This document shows positions 26,624 to 35,771 of a stretch of DNA of 64,000 nt, piece by piece (position 1 is the first letter of the stretch; each line of letters opens with the position of its first letter). The notes below the pieces were generated by a model. That model saw only the letters and a program-made list of their open reading frames with translations, was not told where the DNA came from and did not search any database. This stretch comes from Thalassospira marina (GTDB taxonomy: Bacteria; Pseudomonadota; Alphaproteobacteria; Rhodospirillales; Thalassospiraceae): the NCBI RefSeq assembly GCF_002844375.1, contig NZ_CP024199.1:4318001-4382000 (forward strand), written 5' to 3'. Both the position numbers and the translations under genes were made by a program.

Positions 26624-27208
26624 TCAGCCAAACCAGTTTTCTTCGTCATCCAGGCGCGAAAAGCGATAGACGCCCGAAGGTGGGACATTGCGCATGGTGT
26701 GGCCAACGCGCGAAGCTTTAAGACCAAGGCGGTTCAATATGCTGGAATGAACCGGGCAGCGCGGGCTGTAGGTGAATTGATAAAAATAGCCGCCGCGCCG
26801 GATATAGCGAAACGCACCATCAAGCACGCCCATCACCTGACGCGGATTCATAGAGAGCATCGGCAGGCCGCTAATCACGGTGCCAAGGTTTTGTTCAGGA
26901 TAAAGGTTGGCTTTGCCCAGGCGGGTTGCATCCATGCAAACCACGCGCGCCTGGGGAAAGCGCGCGGCAAGGGTATGGGCAAAATCCTGACCGGCTTCAA
27001 TCAGGGTCAGGTCGCGCTGATCCAGGCCACGGGCCAAAAGCGCACGGGTAAAAACACCCGTTCCGGGGCCAAGTTCCAGAACAGGTCCATTTTCGGGGTC
27101 GACTTCACGGGTCATAAGCTCTGTCAAGGCTGACCCGGATGGGCTGATTGCGGCAACACGCCTGGGATCGGCGACCCAGGCGCGTAAAAACGGCAACAAA
27201 TCGGACAT
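26624..27208 (-). CDS. Class I SAM-dependent methyltransferase, PmtA/phospholipid N-methyltransferase type
   Basis: The 194-residue protein from ATG 27208 (GGAAGG upstream) shows the SAM motif I VLELGPGTGVFTRALL near residues 45-60. The opening FLRAWVADPRRVAAISPSG is typical of the small Sinorhizobium-PmtA-like and rRNA-adenine-methylase-like group. It may methylate phosphatidylethanolamine to phosphatidylcholine, which would fit the ornithine-lipid genes elsewhere in the window, but substrate assignment is uncertain. Start at 27220 (MENP) is the alternative. Confidence 0.78.
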   Translation of the reverse strand: MSDLLPFLRAWVADPRRVAAISPSGSALTELMTREVDPENGPVLELGPGTGVFTRALLARGLDQRDLTLIEAGQDFAHTLAARFPQARVVCMDATRLGKANLYPEQNLGTVISGLPMLSMNPRQVMGVLDGAFRYIRRGGYFYQFTYSPRCPVHSSILNRLGLKASRVGHTMRNVPPSGVYRFSRLDDEENWFG

Positions 27209-27380
27209 AGGGTTTTCCATCCTTCCGGCAGCGGCGGGCACCGCTCAGCGTTCGTTATGATGCGCTCTCATATGGTCGATAGAAGGTGGTGATTTTGCGG
27301 CAAACTCACTGCTTTTTATGCCGTTTTCATGGCCTTTGCCGCTGCACCTTCCGGCAGGTGCCAGTCGGCCATTGCAAGTC

Positions 27381-27671
27381 CTAGTGCCGGTGCAAAAGCT
27401 GATCGACGATTTTTGCCTTGGTCGGATCGGCATAAAAACTGGCCGGGACGATCAGGGTGCCTTTGCTGCCATCGGCGGCCTCGATCATATAGATGGTGGC
27501 ATCATCGCCGGGGTCGGTTCCGGTATCAACGCTGCTGCTGTGAACGATGCGAAGATCCTTGACCGGATAGACCGGGCCATCCCCATCACGCTGTACACCG
27601 CTTTCGGTGCAGACAAAGCTATGGGTGAAACCATGCTCTACGGCATTATCCTGCAGCTCTGACAGGTTCAT
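27381..27671 (-). CDS. Small protein of unknown function (96 aa)
   Basis: GAGGAGAGC precedes ATG 27671. The sequence MNLSELQDNAVEHGFTHSFVCTESGVQ...PVKDLRIVHSSSVDTGTDPGDDATIYMIEAADGSKGTLIVPASFYADPTKAKIVDQL resembles a family of about 95 residues that databases sometimes mislabel as phosphoribosylpyrophosphate synthetase; I recall it in other phyla. There is no signal peptide or membrane segment. No function can be stated. Confidence 0.75.
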   Translation of the reverse strand: MNLSELQDNAVEHGFTHSFVCTESGVQRDGDGPVYPVKDLRIVHSSSVDTGTDPGDDATIYMIEAADGSKGTLIVPASFYADPTKAKIVDQLLHRH

Positions 27672-27934
27672 AACGCTCTCCTCTGGCTTGTTGCGGTGTC
27701 TTTTGCAAACGTTGCAGCGTGCCATGTGTTCCCGGCACGCCGAGAACAGCCATCCTGCGCCCGAATTGTGGCATTGGCCTGTTGATCGCGTTAAAAATGC
27801 AAGAAATTACCGATAACCGGGCCGATATAGCCGGAATTGGCAGGAAAAGAGCCTTTAAGACCAGCCAGAGCACCAGAAAGAGGGGTAAACCTGCCCAAAC
27901 CGGCTGGTTTTCAGGACAGATTCGGGCTTGAACC

Positions 27935-28405
27935 CTAAAGTTCGCGCTTCATGCCTTCGTGGCTGGCAACAAACCCCAGTCTTTCATAAAAGCGGTGGGC
28001 ATCGCCGCGGCTTTTATCGGTGGTGAATTGCATCAACGTTGCACCAAGTGCGCGGGACATTTCAATTGCCTGCAGGATCATGGCTTCACCAATTTTGTGG
28101 CCACGATGTTTTGAGGAAACCCGGACCCCTTCGATCTGGGCGCGCAAACGGCCCTGCCGCGACAGGCCGGGGATCAGGGTCAGTTGCAGGCAACCGACAA
28201 TATCGTCACCCAGAACAGCAAGCAGATATTTGTTGGGCAGGGCCTCGCTGGAAGTCGATTCCATGGCGTCAAACGCCCTGTAATAAACATCTGGCAGCGG
28301 ATCGGTGAAATCTTCGCGGGTTTTGCCTTTTTCATCATCGGCCAGCAGGGCGACAATGGCAGGAAGATCGGATCGGACGGCAAAACGAAAGACCGGGCTG
28401 GTCAT
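27935..28405 (-). CDS. GNAT-family N-acetyltransferase
   Basis: The 156-residue protein from ATG 28405 (AGGGGA 5 bp upstream) has the GNAT fold: an N-terminal FRFAVRSDLPAIVALLADDEKGK, the acetyl-CoA loop in VSSKHRGHKIGEAMILQAIEMSR (a Q/RxxGxG variant), and HRFYERLGFVASHEGMKREL at the end. The substrate is unknown. It is a single gene with 236 bp of unannotated sequence on the right. Confidence 0.88.
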   Translation of the reverse strand: MTSPVFRFAVRSDLPAIVALLADDEKGKTREDFTDPLPDVYYRAFDAMESTSSEALPNKYLLAVLGDDIVGCLQLTLIPGLSRQGRLRAQIEGVRVSSKHRGHKIGEAMILQAIEMSRALGATLMQFTTDKSRGDAHRFYERLGFVASHEGMKREL

Positions 28406-28656
28406 GGCATTCCCCTGCAAAATAATGATCTGCCCATCTTGTAGGAATTTTGCCCGCGCTCATCCATCAAAAACCGGGTTTTTGTGGTTGCGGGCATATC
28501 AGCAGGCGTTAAGCATGGATTTGCCACATAATGCATGTCCTGTTTGCACCGTCATAAAATACTCCCTGCCACGATTACGTCGCAGGGGGACATGCCAGGT
28601 AGGTGTCAAACCGCGTTGGCAGTTTGGCCGATCGCGGTTTTTGGCAAAGCCTGTGA

Positions 28657-29601
28657 TTAATAGCCGGTATCGCGATCAACCAGACCAGCGGGTGTTTCGC
28701 CCTTTTCGATACGGGCGATATTTTCGGCAATCTGGTTGACGGCCGGGCCGATACGGGTGGCAGCGGCGATATGCGGCGTCAGGCGGATTTTCGGGTGGTT
28801 CCAGAAAGGATGACCTTTGGGCAGAGGTTCGTTGCAGGCAACATCCAGGAAGGCACCACGCAGATGGCCCATATCGACCAGACGCAAAAGGTCTTCCTCG
28901 ACAATGACGGCACCGCGTGATGCATTGATAATGGCGGCATTTGCAGGCAGTTTTGACATGCGCGCACTATCAAGCAGCCCTTCAGTCTGGCGCGTGCGCG
29001 GCAGCAGGCAGATCAGAATATCGGTCTGACCCAGAAATTCATCCAGCGTTTCGTCCCCGGCAAAGGTGGCGACATTTTCAATCGCTTTCATCCGGCGGCT
29101 CCAGCCTGAAACACTAAAGCCCAGATCGGAAAGCTTGGTGGCGACCGCAGCCCCCAATGCGCCCAGCCCCATCACGCCAACGCGAAAATCGCTGATTTCG
29201 GCCACGTCGTGGGGGTGCCAGTCGTCTTCTTTTTCGTGGCGCAGGTAATGGTCAAAATCGCGCATGAAATGCAGCGTCGCATAGACATGATATTCGATCA
29301 TCTGCTGGGCCATGCCGGCATCTTCCAGTCGAACAATCGGCACATTTACCGGCAGTGACGGGGCCGAAAGCACATGTTCAACCCCCGCGCCAAGCGAAAA
29401 AATGGCACGCACATTCTCAAGGCTTTTGATCATGCCCTGGGGCTGTTTCCATAACAGGGCATAATCGATTTCGGCGGGATCATAATCCTCGTCCTGGGAA
29501 TAGATGGTGGCGTCGGGCAGCCGGGCCGTCATTGCCTTTTTCCAGCGGGTTTCGTCGCCCTGTGCGGCGATCAGGATTTTGCATGGGGCAGACGCAGGCA
29601 T
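28657..29601 (-). CDS. ghrA: D-2-hydroxyacid dehydrogenase, glyoxylate/hydroxypyruvate reductase A type
   Basis: NAD(P)H-dependent reductase of glyoxylate or hydroxypyruvate. The 314-residue protein has the nucleotide-binding loop VGVMGLGALGAAVATKL near residue 140, followed by VSGWSRR, where the Arg pair favours NADP. The catalytic residues are Arg in NASRGAV, Glu in CNEPLP and His in LTPHIAA. The absence of large insertions and LLWKQPQGMIKSL match GhrA of E. coli. A monocistronic unit is likely. Confidence 0.88.
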   Translation of the reverse strand: MPASAPCKILIAAQGDETRWKKAMTARLPDATIYSQDEDYDPAEIDYALLWKQPQGMIKSLENVRAIFSLGAGVEHVLSAPSLPVNVPIVRLEDAGMAQQMIEYHVYATLHFMRDFDHYLRHEKEDDWHPHDVAEISDFRVGVMGLGALGAAVATKLSDLGFSVSGWSRRMKAIENVATFAGDETLDEFLGQTDILICLLPRTRQTEGLLDSARMSKLPANAAIINASRGAVIVEEDLLRLVDMGHLRGAFLDVACNEPLPKGHPFWNHPKIRLTPHIAAATRIGPAVNQIAENIARIEKGETPAGLVDRDTGY

Positions 29602-29969
29602 GGCTGCTCTCCTTTTTTGTTGCAGGGGCCAGGCCCTGATTTGTTATCGGGATGTGAATTTATAACGCATTTGGGGCAGCAGCGTTCCCCAAATCCATGT
29701 TTTTTGCCGGTTTTTCGGCTGTCATACGCGTAATTTCGCCCCGGCCTGGATTATCTGGTTGTTAGCCACGGGTCGCTGCGTTGCCTGCCTTACAGCTAAA
29801 GGCGGTGGGGCTTGCGACAGTCAGAGAAGCCTTTGCCATCAACGCAGGCAATACGGGGTGACTTTCTTGTATGGATGGGCAGAGGCAACTGGTGCTGGTT
29901 AAGCCCTGAATCAGGAAACTGCCGCGCGACGGGAGATAAAAGCCCGATCCGCGCGGCGGCAAAGATCGA
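29602..29969. other. Gene-free 368-bp stretch with a GC-rich hairpin
   Basis: No gene is supported. A perfect inverted repeat GCCGCGCG/CGCGCGGC at 29921-29957 lies just after the stop of the leftward VOC gene and may act as its terminator, although no U-run follows. The right part must hold the ghrA promoter. Confidence 0.4.
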
Positions 29970-30389
29970 TTAGTGGGCGAAGATCATCGCCGGGTCGCGG
30001 AAGGTTTTGAATTCCAGACCATTGCCAGCCGGGTCGGTGACAAAAAATGTGCCCTGTTCACCCGGTTCACCAACAAAGCGGATTTTGGGTTCCAGCAGGA
30101 AGGCGACAGCGGCATTTTTCAGGCGGTCGGCCAGGTCGTGCCATTGCTGCCATTCCAGCACTGCGCCAAAATGGGGAATGGGTACAGCATCGCCATCAAC
30201 CGTGCCGTTACCGGCATTCTGCCCGGCTTCGGGGCGGACATGGGCTGAAAGCTGGTGGCCGAAAAAGTCAAAATCGATCCAGTTTTCCGTCGAACGGCCT
30301 TCGTCACATCCCAGGATGCCAATATAGAAGGCGCGGGTATCGGCAATTGATTTGATCGGGAAGGCCAAATGAAATGGCGGGATTTTCAT
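29970..30389 (-). CDS. VOC-superfamily (glyoxalase/bleomycin resistance-like) protein
   Basis: The 139-residue protein has paired beta-alpha-beta-beta-beta modules typical of VOC metalloenzymes. FHLAFPIKSIADTRAFYIGILGC supplies the first metal His, DFFGHQLSAHV the middle, and GTFFVTDPAGNGLEFKTF the C-terminal metal Glu. The substrate is not predictable; glyoxalase, dioxygenase and resistance functions are all possible. It is divergent from a LysR gene, its probable regulator. Confidence 0.88.
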   Translation of the reverse strand: MKIPPFHLAFPIKSIADTRAFYIGILGCDEGRSTENWIDFDFFGHQLSAHVRPEAGQNAGNGTVDGDAVPIPHFGAVLEWQQWHDLADRLKNAAVAFLLEPKIRFVGEPGEQGTFFVTDPAGNGLEFKTFRDPAMIFAH

Positions 30390-30500
30390 GGCTTCAATTT
30401 CCAGAAAAATTAATGATAATCGCTTTGTCAGACTGTAAATCAGAATGATAATGGCTAAAAAGTCAGAAGTTCTGCTTATATCATCAGGAAAACTATTGCT

Positions 30501-31451
30501 ATGGCGTTGCGCCCTGCTACCCCGTCCTTAAATGCCCTGCGCGCCTTTGAGGCGGCGGCCCGGCTGGGCAGCTTTGCCAGGGCTGCATCCGAATTATCGG
30601 TAACACCCGGTGCGGTCAGCCAGCAGGTCGCCAATCTGGAGGCTCGGTTAGGCATTACTCTGTTTGATCGCAATGGCCCGCAATTAACCCTGCGCGAGGC
30701 CGGGCGCGCCTATTTACCGGCCCTGCAAAAGGCGTTTGACGGGATCGAGGCCGCCACCCTTGATCTTTTGACCCATGGGGGATCGGATCGGAAACTGGTG
30801 ATTGGTGCCCTGCCTACCCTGGCGACGGTGTGGCTGATCCCGCGTTTGTCACGGTTTCAAAATGAATTTCCCAAAATTCGCCCGGTTATTGAAACCCTGT
30901 CGCTGAATTTTGCTACCCCGGACCGGATGCCGGATCTGGGTGTGCATCAGATGGATGTGGGGCTGTATTTTGGGAATGGCCACTGGCCGGGCTTTGCCAG
31001 CTTTAAAATACTGGAAGAACAACAGGTTGTTGTGGCCGCACCGGGGCTGGTTTCTGCCGATATCCGGGATCATGCCCGTTTAACCGGGGCGGATGCGGAT
31101 ATTTTATCGCGCTTTCCCCGTCTGGTGCATACGACCCGCCCGCGGGCCTGGCACCAATGGGCGCAGGTTAATGATGTGGTGATCCACGGCGAGCCGGGGT
31201 TGGGGTTTGAGCATTTCTTCATGCTGATCGAGGCCGCCAAAAGCGGCATGGGCATTGCCCTGCTGCCCCGTATCCTGATCGAACCGGCCCTGGCAAAGGG
31301 GGATTTGGAAATTGTCCATGACGGGACCTTGCAGGCCAGCGATGCCTATTACCTGATTTGCGATGAAAACCGGCAGCATGACCCGGAAATAACGGCTTTT
31401 CGCCAATGGCTGCTGTACGAAGCAGGATCAGGCGGGAATGAAGGCCGTTAA
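30501..31451 (+). CDS. LysR-family regulator, GcvA-like subgroup
   Basis: The 316-residue protein begins with the helix-turn-helix SLNALRAFEAAARLGSFARAASELSVTPGAVSQQVANLEARLGITLFDRN, the GcvA-type N-terminus. An effector-binding domain runs from about residue 92, with PRLVHTTRPRAWHQWAQV also typical of the subgroup. It is divergent from the VOC gene across 111 bp, so it probably controls that gene; the ligand is unknown. Confidence 0.9.
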   Translation: MALRPATPSLNALRAFEAAARLGSFARAASELSVTPGAVSQQVANLEARLGITLFDRNGPQLTLREAGRAYLPALQKAFDGIEAATLDLLTHGGSDRKLVIGALPTLATVWLIPRLSRFQNEFPKIRPVIETLSLNFATPDRMPDLGVHQMDVGLYFGNGHWPGFASFKILEEQQVVVAAPGLVSADIRDHARLTGADADILSRFPRLVHTTRPRAWHQWAQVNDVVIHGEPGLGFEHFFMLIEAAKSGMGIALLPRILIEPALAKGDLEIVHDGTLQASDAYYLICDENRQHDPEITAFRQWLLYEAGSGGNEGR

Positions 31452-31469
31452 GTTGTTGGCATATATCGT

Positions 31470-31970
31470 TTATCCCTGCCCTTCAAGCTTGCGATAAACG
31501 GTGTGTAATTCGTAATCTTTGTTGGGACCAACGACTTTAATTCTGGTTTCGAAATGATCATCGTCATACCAGAACATGCGATGATGATACAAATCATTGC
31601 CGCAAGGATGATGATCCTGCGCAGCAAAGGAATCCTCGGGGTTATTGGCAGCATCGCCCGGTGCATTCTGGCTGAAATTCAGCAGCACATAGCGATTGCC
31701 AAAACTGACCGGGTCGCGAAACAGCATTTCAATGGCATCGCCCTGCAGGACAAAATCATATTCGCGGTAACCGTCAAACTTTTGCCCATCCTGGCGATGT
31801 AAAACCCCTTCTTCGCGATAGCGCAGGGTGTTTTCTGCGCTGTCAGGTGCGATGAAAAAGCGCGCTTTGCCGCTAAACTGGCCCATTTCCCCCATGGCGC
31901 GTTCAAGCGCCCAAGTCCCTTGCAGGCTGGTGAAAATGCGGCGGGCGGGAAAGTCGGGCTGCTGGGCCAT
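31470..31970 (-). CDS. DUF6314-family protein
   Basis: The 166-residue protein matches the pattern I recall for DUF6314: LQGTWALERAMGEMGQFSGKARFF, then LRYREEGVLHRQDGQKFDGYREYDF, HHPCGNDLYHHRMFW, and a closing RIKVVGPNKDYELHTVYRKL. It is rich in His/Asp/Tyr and may be a lipocalin-like barrel. No signal peptide; function unknown. It converges on the LysR gene with an 18-bp gap. Confidence 0.75.
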   Translation of the reverse strand: MAQQPDFPARRIFTSLQGTWALERAMGEMGQFSGKARFFIAPDSAENTLRYREEGVLHRQDGQKFDGYREYDFVLQGDAIEMLFRDPVSFGNRYVLLNFSQNAPGDAANNPEDSFAAQDHHPCGNDLYHHRMFWYDDDHFETRIKVVGPNKDYELHTVYRKLEGQG

Positions 31971-32243
31971 AACGGGCTTTCAATTTTCGGCAGGAACAGG
32001 TGATTGGCGTTAACGCGCTGAAAATAAGTGCTTTTGTGATGAATCAGTTGGCCTGACAGGCACAAACAGCAAAGGTAACGAGTGAGAAGGCTGGGTGCTG
32101 CCGGGAAATGCGCCGGTTTTGTTTTGATATCAAAATGGCATGTGTGATTTAAAACCAGGGACATGCCATTTAAAAGCCAATGAACCGGATAGCGGCCCTG
32201 CCCGCCTGTAAATCGTGGGCGGGATGCACCGGGATCGCGGTAT

Positions 32244-32615
32244 TTAGTCTTTGGGCAGCATCAGGCCCAGTTTGGTGCCACCGATAATGTGCACATGAAG
32301 GTGTGGCACATCCTGGCGGCCATGATCGCGGGTATTGGCGATCAGGCGATAGCCATCCTCGACCACACCGGCCGCTGCCGAGATTTTGCCAATCGCGCGG
32401 GTATAGGCGACAATTTCGGCGTCCGAGGCATTTTCGGCAAAATCGTCATAGGAGGTATAGGAACCCTTGGGAATGACGAGAATATGGGTCGGCGCCTGCG
32501 GGGCAATGTCGTGGAAGGCCAGAACGTGGTCATCCTCGAATACCTTGTTGCAGGGAATGTCGCCGCGCAGGATTTTGGCGAAAATGTTTTCGGGGTCGTA
32601 GGCTTTGATCGCCAT
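32244..32615 (-). CDS. hinT: HIT-family nucleotide hydrolase (HinT type)
   Basis: Purine nucleoside phosphoramidase/adenylyl hydrolase. The 123-residue protein has FAKILRGDIPCNKVFEDDHVLAFHDIAPQAPTHILVIPK and the histidine triad HLHVHIIGG near residues 104-112 (HxHxHxx). It is the last gene of the leftward his cluster, 36 bp after hisE, an arrangement shared by many alphaproteobacteria. Confidence 0.95.
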   Translation of the reverse strand: MAIKAYDPENIFAKILRGDIPCNKVFEDDHVLAFHDIAPQAPTHILVIPKGSYTSYDDFAENASDAEIVAYTRAIGKISAAAGVVEDGYRLIANTRDHGRQDVPHLHVHIIGGTKLGLMLPKD

Positions 32616-32651
32616 CGGGATTCTCCTGAAAAAGACGGGATATAACCCGGA

Positions 32652-32984
32652 TTATTCGCTACGTGATGCCTTTTCGGCAATACCGGAAATGCCTTCACGT
32701 TTGGCAAGGATATTCCAGACATCATCGGGTTTAACACCCTGATCCGCCCACAACACCATCAGATGATAAAGCAGGTCGGCACTTTCGGATGCCACGTTTT
32801 CCGGGCCTTCGGCCAGGGCGGCAATCACGGTTTCAACGCCTTCTTCGCCCACTTTCTGGGCGATTTTGCGTGTGCCTTTGCTAAACAGTTTGGCGGTATA
32901 GCTTTCGTCGGGGTTGGCACCCTTGCGCGCGGCAACCGTTTCAAACAAACGGTCCAGGATTTCGCCGTTAAGTGCTGTGGTCAT
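32652..32984 (-). CDS. hisE: Phosphoribosyl-ATP pyrophosphatase
   Basis: Second step of histidine synthesis. The 110-residue protein from ATG 32984 (AGGACGGG upstream) is a stand-alone MazG-like HisE, not fused to HisI. KVGEEGVETVIAALAEG and the acidic ESADLLYHLMVLW helix contain the Mg-binding Glu/Asp residues. Upstream residues to 33029 in frame are not family-like. It lies between hisF and hinT. Confidence 0.95.
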   Translation of the reverse strand: MTTALNGEILDRLFETVAARKGANPDESYTAKLFSKGTRKIAQKVGEEGVETVIAALAEGPENVASESADLLYHLMVLWADQGVKPDDVWNILAKREGISGIAEKASRSE

Positions 32985-33067
32985 TTTTCCCGTCCTGCCT
33001 GTTGTTTTGCCCCTTGGCAAACAATCCATAAATTACCATATTCGAAAAACGTTCTATTTTCGAAATG

Positions 33068-33829
33068 TTATGCGTCGCGCACCGGAAGCCCGGCTGCCTT
33101 CATGTGATTTTTGACGTCACGAATGCGATAGGTGCCAAAATGGAAGATGGATGCCGCCAGCACAGCGGAGGCATGACCTTCGGTAACCCCTTGAACCATA
33201 TGGTCAAGTGTGCCGACACCGCCTGATGCGATAACAGGGACGGATACAGCATCGGCAATGGTGCGGGTCAGCGGAATATTGAAACCAGACTTGGTGCCAT
33301 CGCGATCCATGGAGGTGACCAGCAATTCGCCAGCGCCATATTCCGTCATTTGTTTCGAAAAAGAAACGGCATCTATTCCGGTAGCGTTACGACCTCCATG
33401 GGTGAAAATTTCAAAGCTGTCCGGGCCGGTTGATTTGGCATCAATCGAAACCACGATGCATTGCGAGCCAAATTTGCGGGCGGCTTCGCGCACGAAGTCG
33501 GGATTATTGACCGCAGCAGTATTGATCGAGACTTTATCTGCCCCGGCCAGTAGCAATTTGCGGATATCCTCGAGTGTGCGCACACCCCCGCCCACCGTTA
33601 CCGGCATAAAGCAGGCTTCGGCCGTACGGGCGACCACATCAAAAATGGTGTCGCGATTGTCGCTTGATGCGGTGATATCAAGGAAACAAAGTTCGTCTGC
33701 GCCTTCGGCATCATAGATGCGGGCCTGTTCGACCGGGTCGCCAGCATCGATCAGATCGACAAAATTCACACCCTTGACCACGCGACCGTCTTTAACGTCC
33801 AGGCAGGGTATCACACGGGTTTTCAGCAT
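33068..33829 (-). CDS. hisF: Imidazole glycerol phosphate synthase, cyclase subunit
   Basis: Uses ammonia from HisH to convert PRFAR to imidazole glycerol phosphate and AICAR. The 253-residue TIM barrel has the start MLKTRVIPCLDVKDGRVVKGVNF with catalytic Asp11, the second catalytic Asp in TSMDRDGTKSGFN, and the phosphate-binding VIASGGVGTLDHM. It sits 15 bp downstream of hisA. Confidence 0.98.
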   Translation of the reverse strand: MLKTRVIPCLDVKDGRVVKGVNFVDLIDAGDPVEQARIYDAEGADELCFLDITASSDNRDTIFDVVARTAEACFMPVTVGGGVRTLEDIRKLLLAGADKVSINTAAVNNPDFVREAARKFGSQCIVVSIDAKSTGPDSFEIFTHGGRNATGIDAVSFSKQMTEYGAGELLVTSMDRDGTKSGFNIPLTRTIADAVSVPVIASGGVGTLDHMVQGVTEGHASAVLAASIFHFGTYRIRDVKNHMKAAGLPVRDA

Positions 33830-33844
33830 GTCGGCTTCCTGTCG

Positions 33845-34573
33845 TTATGCCAGTGCGGCAATGGCTTCGGCCAGGTCAATGCGGCCATCATAAAGGGCAC
33901 GGCCCGAAATGGCGCCATCAATCCCGGCATCGGCCTGCGCCTTGACGGCGAGAAGGTCATCAAGCGATGAAACCCCGCCCGATGCGATAACCGGGGTTGA
34001 AATCGCCTTTGCCAGGGCAACGGTTGATTCGATATTGGGGCCACCCATGGCACCGTCACGGTCAATATCGGTAAAGATGATGGCCGATACACCGCAATCT
34101 TCGAATTTCTGCGCCAGTTCCAAGGCGGTGATTTCCGATGTTTCGGCCCAGCCTTCAACCGCGACAAAACCATCACGGGCATCAATGCCAACAGCAACCC
34201 GGCCCGGCCATTTTGCGCAGGCTTCCTTGACCAGTTCAGGATTGCGCAGGGCAACGGTGCCCAGAATTACACGGTGCACACCCTTGTTTAACCAGTAATC
34301 GACGGTTTCCATATTGCGGATGCCACCGCCCAGCTGCACCTTGGCGCGTTCGCCGACAGCAGCCAGAATGGAATCAACCGCAGCGCCATTGACCGGTTCG
34401 CCAGCAAAGGCACCGTTCAGGTCAACCACATGGACCCAATGGCACCCTTTATCGACAAATTCGCCAGCCTGGCTGCCGGGATCATTGTTAAAGACCGTGG
34501 CCTTGTCCATGTCGCCGCGTAACAGGCGAACGCAGGCGCCATCTTTCAGATCGATTGCCGGATAAAGGTTCAC
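33845..34573 (-). CDS. hisA: Phosphoribosylformimino-5-aminoimidazole carboxamide ribotide isomerase
   Basis: Isomerises ProFAR to PRFAR. The 242-residue TIM barrel opens with NLYPAIDLKDGACVRLLRGD (catalytic Asp8) and has FTDIDRDGAMGGPN and VIASGGVSSLDDL. The start is GTG at 34573, and GTGA overlaps the upstream GNAT stop by 4 bp, so translation is coupled to that gene. Confidence 0.97.
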   Translation of the reverse strand: MNLYPAIDLKDGACVRLLRGDMDKATVFNNDPGSQAGEFVDKGCHWVHVVDLNGAFAGEPVNGAAVDSILAAVGERAKVQLGGGIRNMETVDYWLNKGVHRVILGTVALRNPELVKEACAKWPGRVAVGIDARDGFVAVEGWAETSEITALELAQKFEDCGVSAIIFTDIDRDGAMGGPNIESTVALAKAISTPVIASGGVSSLDDLLAVKAQADAGIDGAISGRALYDGRIDLAEAIAALA

Positions 34574-35124
34574 TGTTCTGCTTCCTGTATTTTCTTGGTG
34601 TAGTAATAGCCTTCGACCATTTTGCCGTCGATCATGGCGTAATAGGGGTTAATGCCCCAGCGGACATATCCCATGCTGTGATAAAGGGCGATGGCGGCTT
34701 TTTGCGTTTCGCGCAGGTCCAGTTTCAGCACGCTGTAGCCCTGCTGGCGGGCGAAATATTCAATCGCGCGCACAATGGCCTTGCCGTTGCCGCCGCCGCG
34801 TGCCCAGGGGGCCACGAAATGCCCGGTAATTTGCGCGGAATGGCGCTGCGATTCCAGGTTCGATGGCGTTTCAAGAAGCTGTGCCGCCCCTGAAATAACC
34901 CCATCAACCCGCGATACAAACAGATGCCGGCCCGGCATGATCAGAACGCCACGCCAGTATTTTTCCATTTCCGGGCGACCGGGCGGGGTCAGCCAGCCAA
35001 AGCCGCCCCCTTCAACAATCGCCTGGATGCAGGCATCAACGATATCGGACAGATCACCGGGGGAAAGATCGGTGACATGTTCGGCAAAAACATTCGGGCT
35101 CATGGTGACGCTGGGTCCGCTCAT
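34570..35124 (-). CDS. GNAT-family acetyltransferase inserted in the histidine operon
   Basis: The 184-residue protein from ATG 35124 overlaps the hisH stop (ATGA) upstream and the hisA GTG downstream, so it is translationally coupled on both sides. GNAT features: SRVDGVISGAAQLLETPSN, then FVAPWARGGGNGKAIVRAIEYFARQQGYSVLKLDLRETQKAAIALYHSMGYVRWGINPYY, with GGGNGK standing for the acetyl-CoA loop. Histidine synthesis needs no acetyltransferase, so its role there is unexplained. An ATG at 35133 is also possible. Confidence 0.88.
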   Translation of the reverse strand: MSGPSVTMSPNVFAEHVTDLSPGDLSDIVDACIQAIVEGGGFGWLTPPGRPEMEKYWRGVLIMPGRHLFVSRVDGVISGAAQLLETPSNLESQRHSAQITGHFVAPWARGGGNGKAIVRAIEYFARQQGYSVLKLDLRETQKAAIALYHSMGYVRWGINPYYAMIDGKMVEGYYYTKKIQEAEQ

Positions 35125-35771
35125 GGTTTCCATCCCAGGAAATTCCCGATCAGGGTCAATCCTGTTTTCTGGCTTTTTTCAGGGTGAAACTGCGTGCCGA
35201 TCATATTGTCGCGGCCGACAATGGCGGTAATTTCGCTGCCATAATCCACGCTGGCCAGCCGTTGTGACGGGGTGGCAATACGCATGTGAAAACTATGGAC
35301 AAAATAGGCGTGATCACCGCTGGAAATACCTTTTAAAACCGGGTGATCTGCCCCGGCATCGTCCAGGCGCAATTCGTTCCAGCCCATATGCGGAATTTTA
35401 AGGGCGGGATCATCTGGTTCAATGGCAACTACTTCGCCGTCAATCCAGCCCAGACCATCGGTATTGGCAAATTCCCGGCCGACTTTGGCCATCAACTGCA
35501 TACCAACACAAATGCCCATAAAGGGTTTGCCACCTTCAATGACCTGTTCATGCAGAAGTTCAACCATGCCGCCCACGGCGTCAAGGCCGGCACGGCAATC
35601 GGCAAAGGCCCCGACGCCGGGCAACACGATATGGCTGGCATCCCTTACATGATGCAGGTCATCGGTGACGACAACATCAATGGCAAGGTTGTTTTCGCGG
35701 GCTGCACGCTCAAATGCTTTGGCGCAAGAACGCAGATTGCCTGAACCGTAATCAATGATCGCGACGGTCAT
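35121..35771 (-). CDS. hisH: Imidazole glycerol phosphate synthase, glutamine amidotransferase subunit
   Basis: Supplies ammonia to HisF. The class I amidotransferase of 216 residues has the nucleophile Cys in GKPFMGICVGMQLM near residue 87 and the His-x-Glu pair in GTQFHPEKSQ near the end. IDYGSGNLRSCAKAFERAA is the usual N-terminus. It overlaps the DUF2628 gene by 4 bp and the GNAT gene by 4 bp. Confidence 0.98.
   Translation of the reverse strand: MTVAIIDYGSGNLRSCAKAFERAARENNLAIDVVVTDDLHHVRDASHIVLPGVGAFADCRAGLDAVGGMVELLHEQVIEGGKPFMGICVGMQLMAKVGREFANTDGLGWIDGEVVAIEPDDPALKIPHMGWNELRLDDAGADHPVLKGISSGDHAYFVHSFHMRIATPSQRLASVDYGSEITAIVGRDNMIGTQFHPEKSQKTGLTLIGNFLGWKP

Noticed and set aside
28608..28640. 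AAACCGCG/CGCGGTTT hairpin after the ghrA stop
   Set aside because: The T-run is on the wrong side for the leftward ghrA transcript; too weak to call a terminator.
29762..29962. 66-codon frame between ghrA and the VOC gene
   Set aside because: Short, Pro/Ser-rich and ends in a hairpin; no sign of coding selection.
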